Source of the DNA: Sphingopyxis terrae subsp. terrae NBRC 15098
Lineage (GTDB): Bacteria > Pseudomonadota > Alphaproteobacteria > Sphingomonadales > Sphingomonadaceae
DNA length: 64,000 bases
Assembly (NCBI RefSeq): GCF_001598815.1
Contig: NZ_BCZQ01000012.1
Coordinates: forward strand, 124,001-188,000
Reading direction: 5' to 3'
Shown: piece after piece, positions 62,930 through 64,000 of the stretch
Layout of the letters: each line of letters opens with the position of its first letter
Numbering within the stretch: the stretch's first letter is position 1
Notes under the pieces: model-generated
Seen by the model: only the letters and a program-made list of their open reading frames with translations
Told to the model about the DNA's origin: nothing
The model's database searches: none
Program-made: the position numbers and the translations under genes

Positions 62930-63582
62930 TGCGCCCTGGCATCCTTCGCGAGCGTGTAGAACCAGCCGGTCGGATTGTCGGCCGCGAGCACGCCTTCGGT
63001 GGCGAGTTCGGGCGGGACGAGAAGGTCGTCGCCGGGCTGCCAACCCGCGGGCGTCATCGCCGACCCGTCGCTCGTGCGCTGGAGCGCCGCGACGGTGCGC
63101 ACCATCTCGTCGATCGAGCGGCCGACGGTCAGCGGATAGATGGTCAGCGCACGGACGACGCCGTCGGGATCGATGAAAAAGGCCGCGCGCACCGTCGCGG
63201 CGCTGAAGGACTGGGCGTCGACCATGCCGAAAGCGTGCGCGATTTCGAGCGAGGGGTCCTCGACGATCGGGAAGGGGATGGCAACGCCCAAGTCGTCACG
63301 CAGCGCGCGGATCCATGCAAGGTGCGAAAAAAGGCTGTCGACCGAATGGGCGAGTAGCGCGCAATCAAGCGCGGCGAAGCGATCGGCGGCGCGCGCGATG
63401 GCCAGAAATTCGCTGGTGCAGACGGGCGTAAAGTCGCCAGGGTGCGAAAAGAAGAGCAGCCATCGGCCGCGATAATCGCTGAGCCGCACCGGTCCGGCGG
63501 TGCTGCGCGCGATGAAATCGGGCGCGGTGTCGCCGATGCGGATCGGGCGCGCAGCGGGCCGGTTGTCGCTGTTGTCGGGCAT
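62926..63582 (-). CDS. 1-Cys peroxiredoxin (Prx6 type)
   Basis: A 218-residue thiol peroxidase that reduces hydrogen peroxide, organic peroxides or persulfide-type oxidants. The peroxidatic Cys55 is in HPGDFTPVCTSEF; the only other cysteine is C74, not at a resolving position, and the C-terminal extension with FYTLAKDARAQ is that of the Prx6/AhpC-long group. ATG 63582 follows GAGGA by seven bases. It is transcribed with the ArsR gene, downstream of a TauE/SafE permease gene. Confidence 0.92.
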   Translation of the reverse strand: MPDNSDNRPAARPIRIGDTAPDFIARSTAGPVRLSDYRGRWLLFFSHPGDFTPVCTSEFLAIARAADRFAALDCALLAHSVDSLFSHLAWIRALRDDLGVAIPFPIVEDPSLEIAHAFGMVDAQSFSAATVRAAFFIDPDGVVRALTIYPLTVGRSIDEMVRTVAALQRTSDGSAMTPAGWQPGDDLLVPPELATEGVLAADNPTGWFYTLAKDARAQ

Positions 63583-63624
63583 CAGGATTCCTCTGGGAGC
63601 TTCCTCTCGCTCGACAGCGATCAT

Positions 63625-63640
63625 ATATAATTCATAATAT
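63625..63640. promoter_or_regulatory. AT-rich imperfect palindrome before peroxiredoxin-arsR
   Basis: ATATAATTCATAATAT is a nearly symmetric AT-rich block 43-58 bases before the peroxiredoxin start, in an otherwise GC-rich stretch, and fits an ArsR-type operator overlapping a promoter. On the minus strand it contains ATGAATTAT, similar to the ATGAATAT elements in the cyd gap. Confidence 0.45.
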
Positions 63641-63660
63641 CGTGTAAATGTGATATGCGC

Positions 63661-64000
63661 TCAGCCGAGCATGGCCCCCGCGCTGTGGTAGAGCATATAG
63701 GCGGCCACGACGAGAACGAGCAGCGCGAACAGCGTGTTGAGCCGCCCGGTTCTGGCCGACAGGCGCTGTGCACCCTTGAGCCCGAGCCAGCTTCCCAGCG
63801 CGCCGCCCGCGATGAACAGCCCGGCGAGCTGCCAGTCGACGAGGCCCGACCAGGCATAGTTGGCGGCGGTGGTGAGCCCGAAGGCGGTTACCGCGACCAG
63901 CGAGGTGCCGACCGCGTTGATCATCGGCATTCCCGTCGCGGCGACGATGCCGGGGACGATAAGAAAGCCGCCGCCGATGCCGAAAAAGCCGCTGAACGCT
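63661..64000 (-). CDS. TauE/SafE-family sulfur-anion permease, C-terminal part (5' end outside window)
   Basis: Only the last ~113 residues are in the window. The reading frame runs off the right edge, reading FFGIGGGFLIVPGIVAATG just inside it, the glycine-rich motif of the second half of TauE/SafE transporters. Three further membrane helices follow, ending at AYMLYHSAGAML. The family exports sulfite, sulfoacetate or other sulfur anions. An internal ATG at 63930 is not the true start. It heads a set with peroxiredoxin and ArsR, 78 bases upstream of the peroxiredoxin gene. Confidence 0.85.
   Translation of the reverse strand, partial: AFSGFFGIGGGFLIVPGIVAATGMPMINAVGTSLVAVTAFGLTTAANYAWSGLVDWQLAGLFIAGGALGSWLGLKGAQRLSARTGRLNTLFALLVLVVAAYMLYHSAGAMLG

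Overview
The window is high-GC alphaproteobacterial chromosome. The pairing of housekeeping genes, the many TonB-, RND- and polar-lipid-type envelope genes, and the style of the palindromic intergenic repeats fit a member of the Sphingomonadales, most likely Sphingopyxis or a close relative. This placement rests on recognising protein families, not on a database search. There is no prophage, no CRISPR array, no complete insertion sequence and no rRNA. Most of the sequence is dense core genome with a few accessory patches.

Layout. 1-7.8 kb: end of a glycosyltransferase gene, a nitronate-monooxygenase-like flavoprotein with an unusual cysteine cluster, a 2-hydroxyacid dehydrogenase, small exported proteins, a thiolase and a coniferyl-aldehyde-type dehydrogenase. 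7.8-11.5 kb: tRNA-Leu(CAA) followed by the two-gene bacterial NHEJ module (Ku and LigD). 11.8-17.3 kb: a tandem PilZ protein, then a minus-strand run with a nitrobindin-like heme barrel, the agmatine-to-putrescine pair AguB/AguA split by an orphan gene, and an M28 lipoprotein peptidase. 17.4-22.4 kb: rpsD, chorismate mutase, a remarkable GIY-YIG/TrmJ gene fusion bounded by inverted repeat copies, and nrdR-small protein-glyA-rpiB. 22.5-27.3 kb: an alpha/beta hydrolase divergent from a translationally coupled trio (cysteine desulfurase, 2Fe-2S ferredoxin, class A beta-lactamase), with a perfect Fur-like palindrome between them, then the SRP RNA and a secreted phospholipase C-like protein. 27.4-32.5 kb: dnaX-ybaB, lon and an HU gene.

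32.7-37.2 kb: tRNA-Val(CAC), a PepSY protein next to an OmpR/histidine-kinase pair, small PspC-type membrane proteins and recF. 37.3-45 kb: an acyl-CoA synthetase, a lipoprotein, an exported endonuclease/exonuclease/phosphatase-fold enzyme, and a complete cell-surface signalling iron-uptake set (ECF sigma factor, FecR, STN-type TonB receptor). 45-50 kb: a compact envelope-glycan cluster of unknown product (deacetylase, two GT4 glycosyltransferases, DUF2141 protein, polytopic membrane protein). 50-56.3 kb: a TetR-controlled tripartite RND efflux operon closed by a strong terminator. 56.3-64 kb: cytochrome bd oxidase cydABX divergent from its assembly ABC transporter cydDC, followed by an ArsR regulator, a 1-Cys peroxiredoxin and the end of a TauE/SafE permease.

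Interspersed palindromic repeats of at least five kinds sit in the intergenic gaps. Two copies of one kind flank the GIY-YIG part of the fusion gene. That locus, the cysteine-paired beta-lactamase in an Fe-S operon, the cysteine-free ArsR next to the bd oxidase, and the 45-50 kb glycan cluster are the places that most deserve follow-up.
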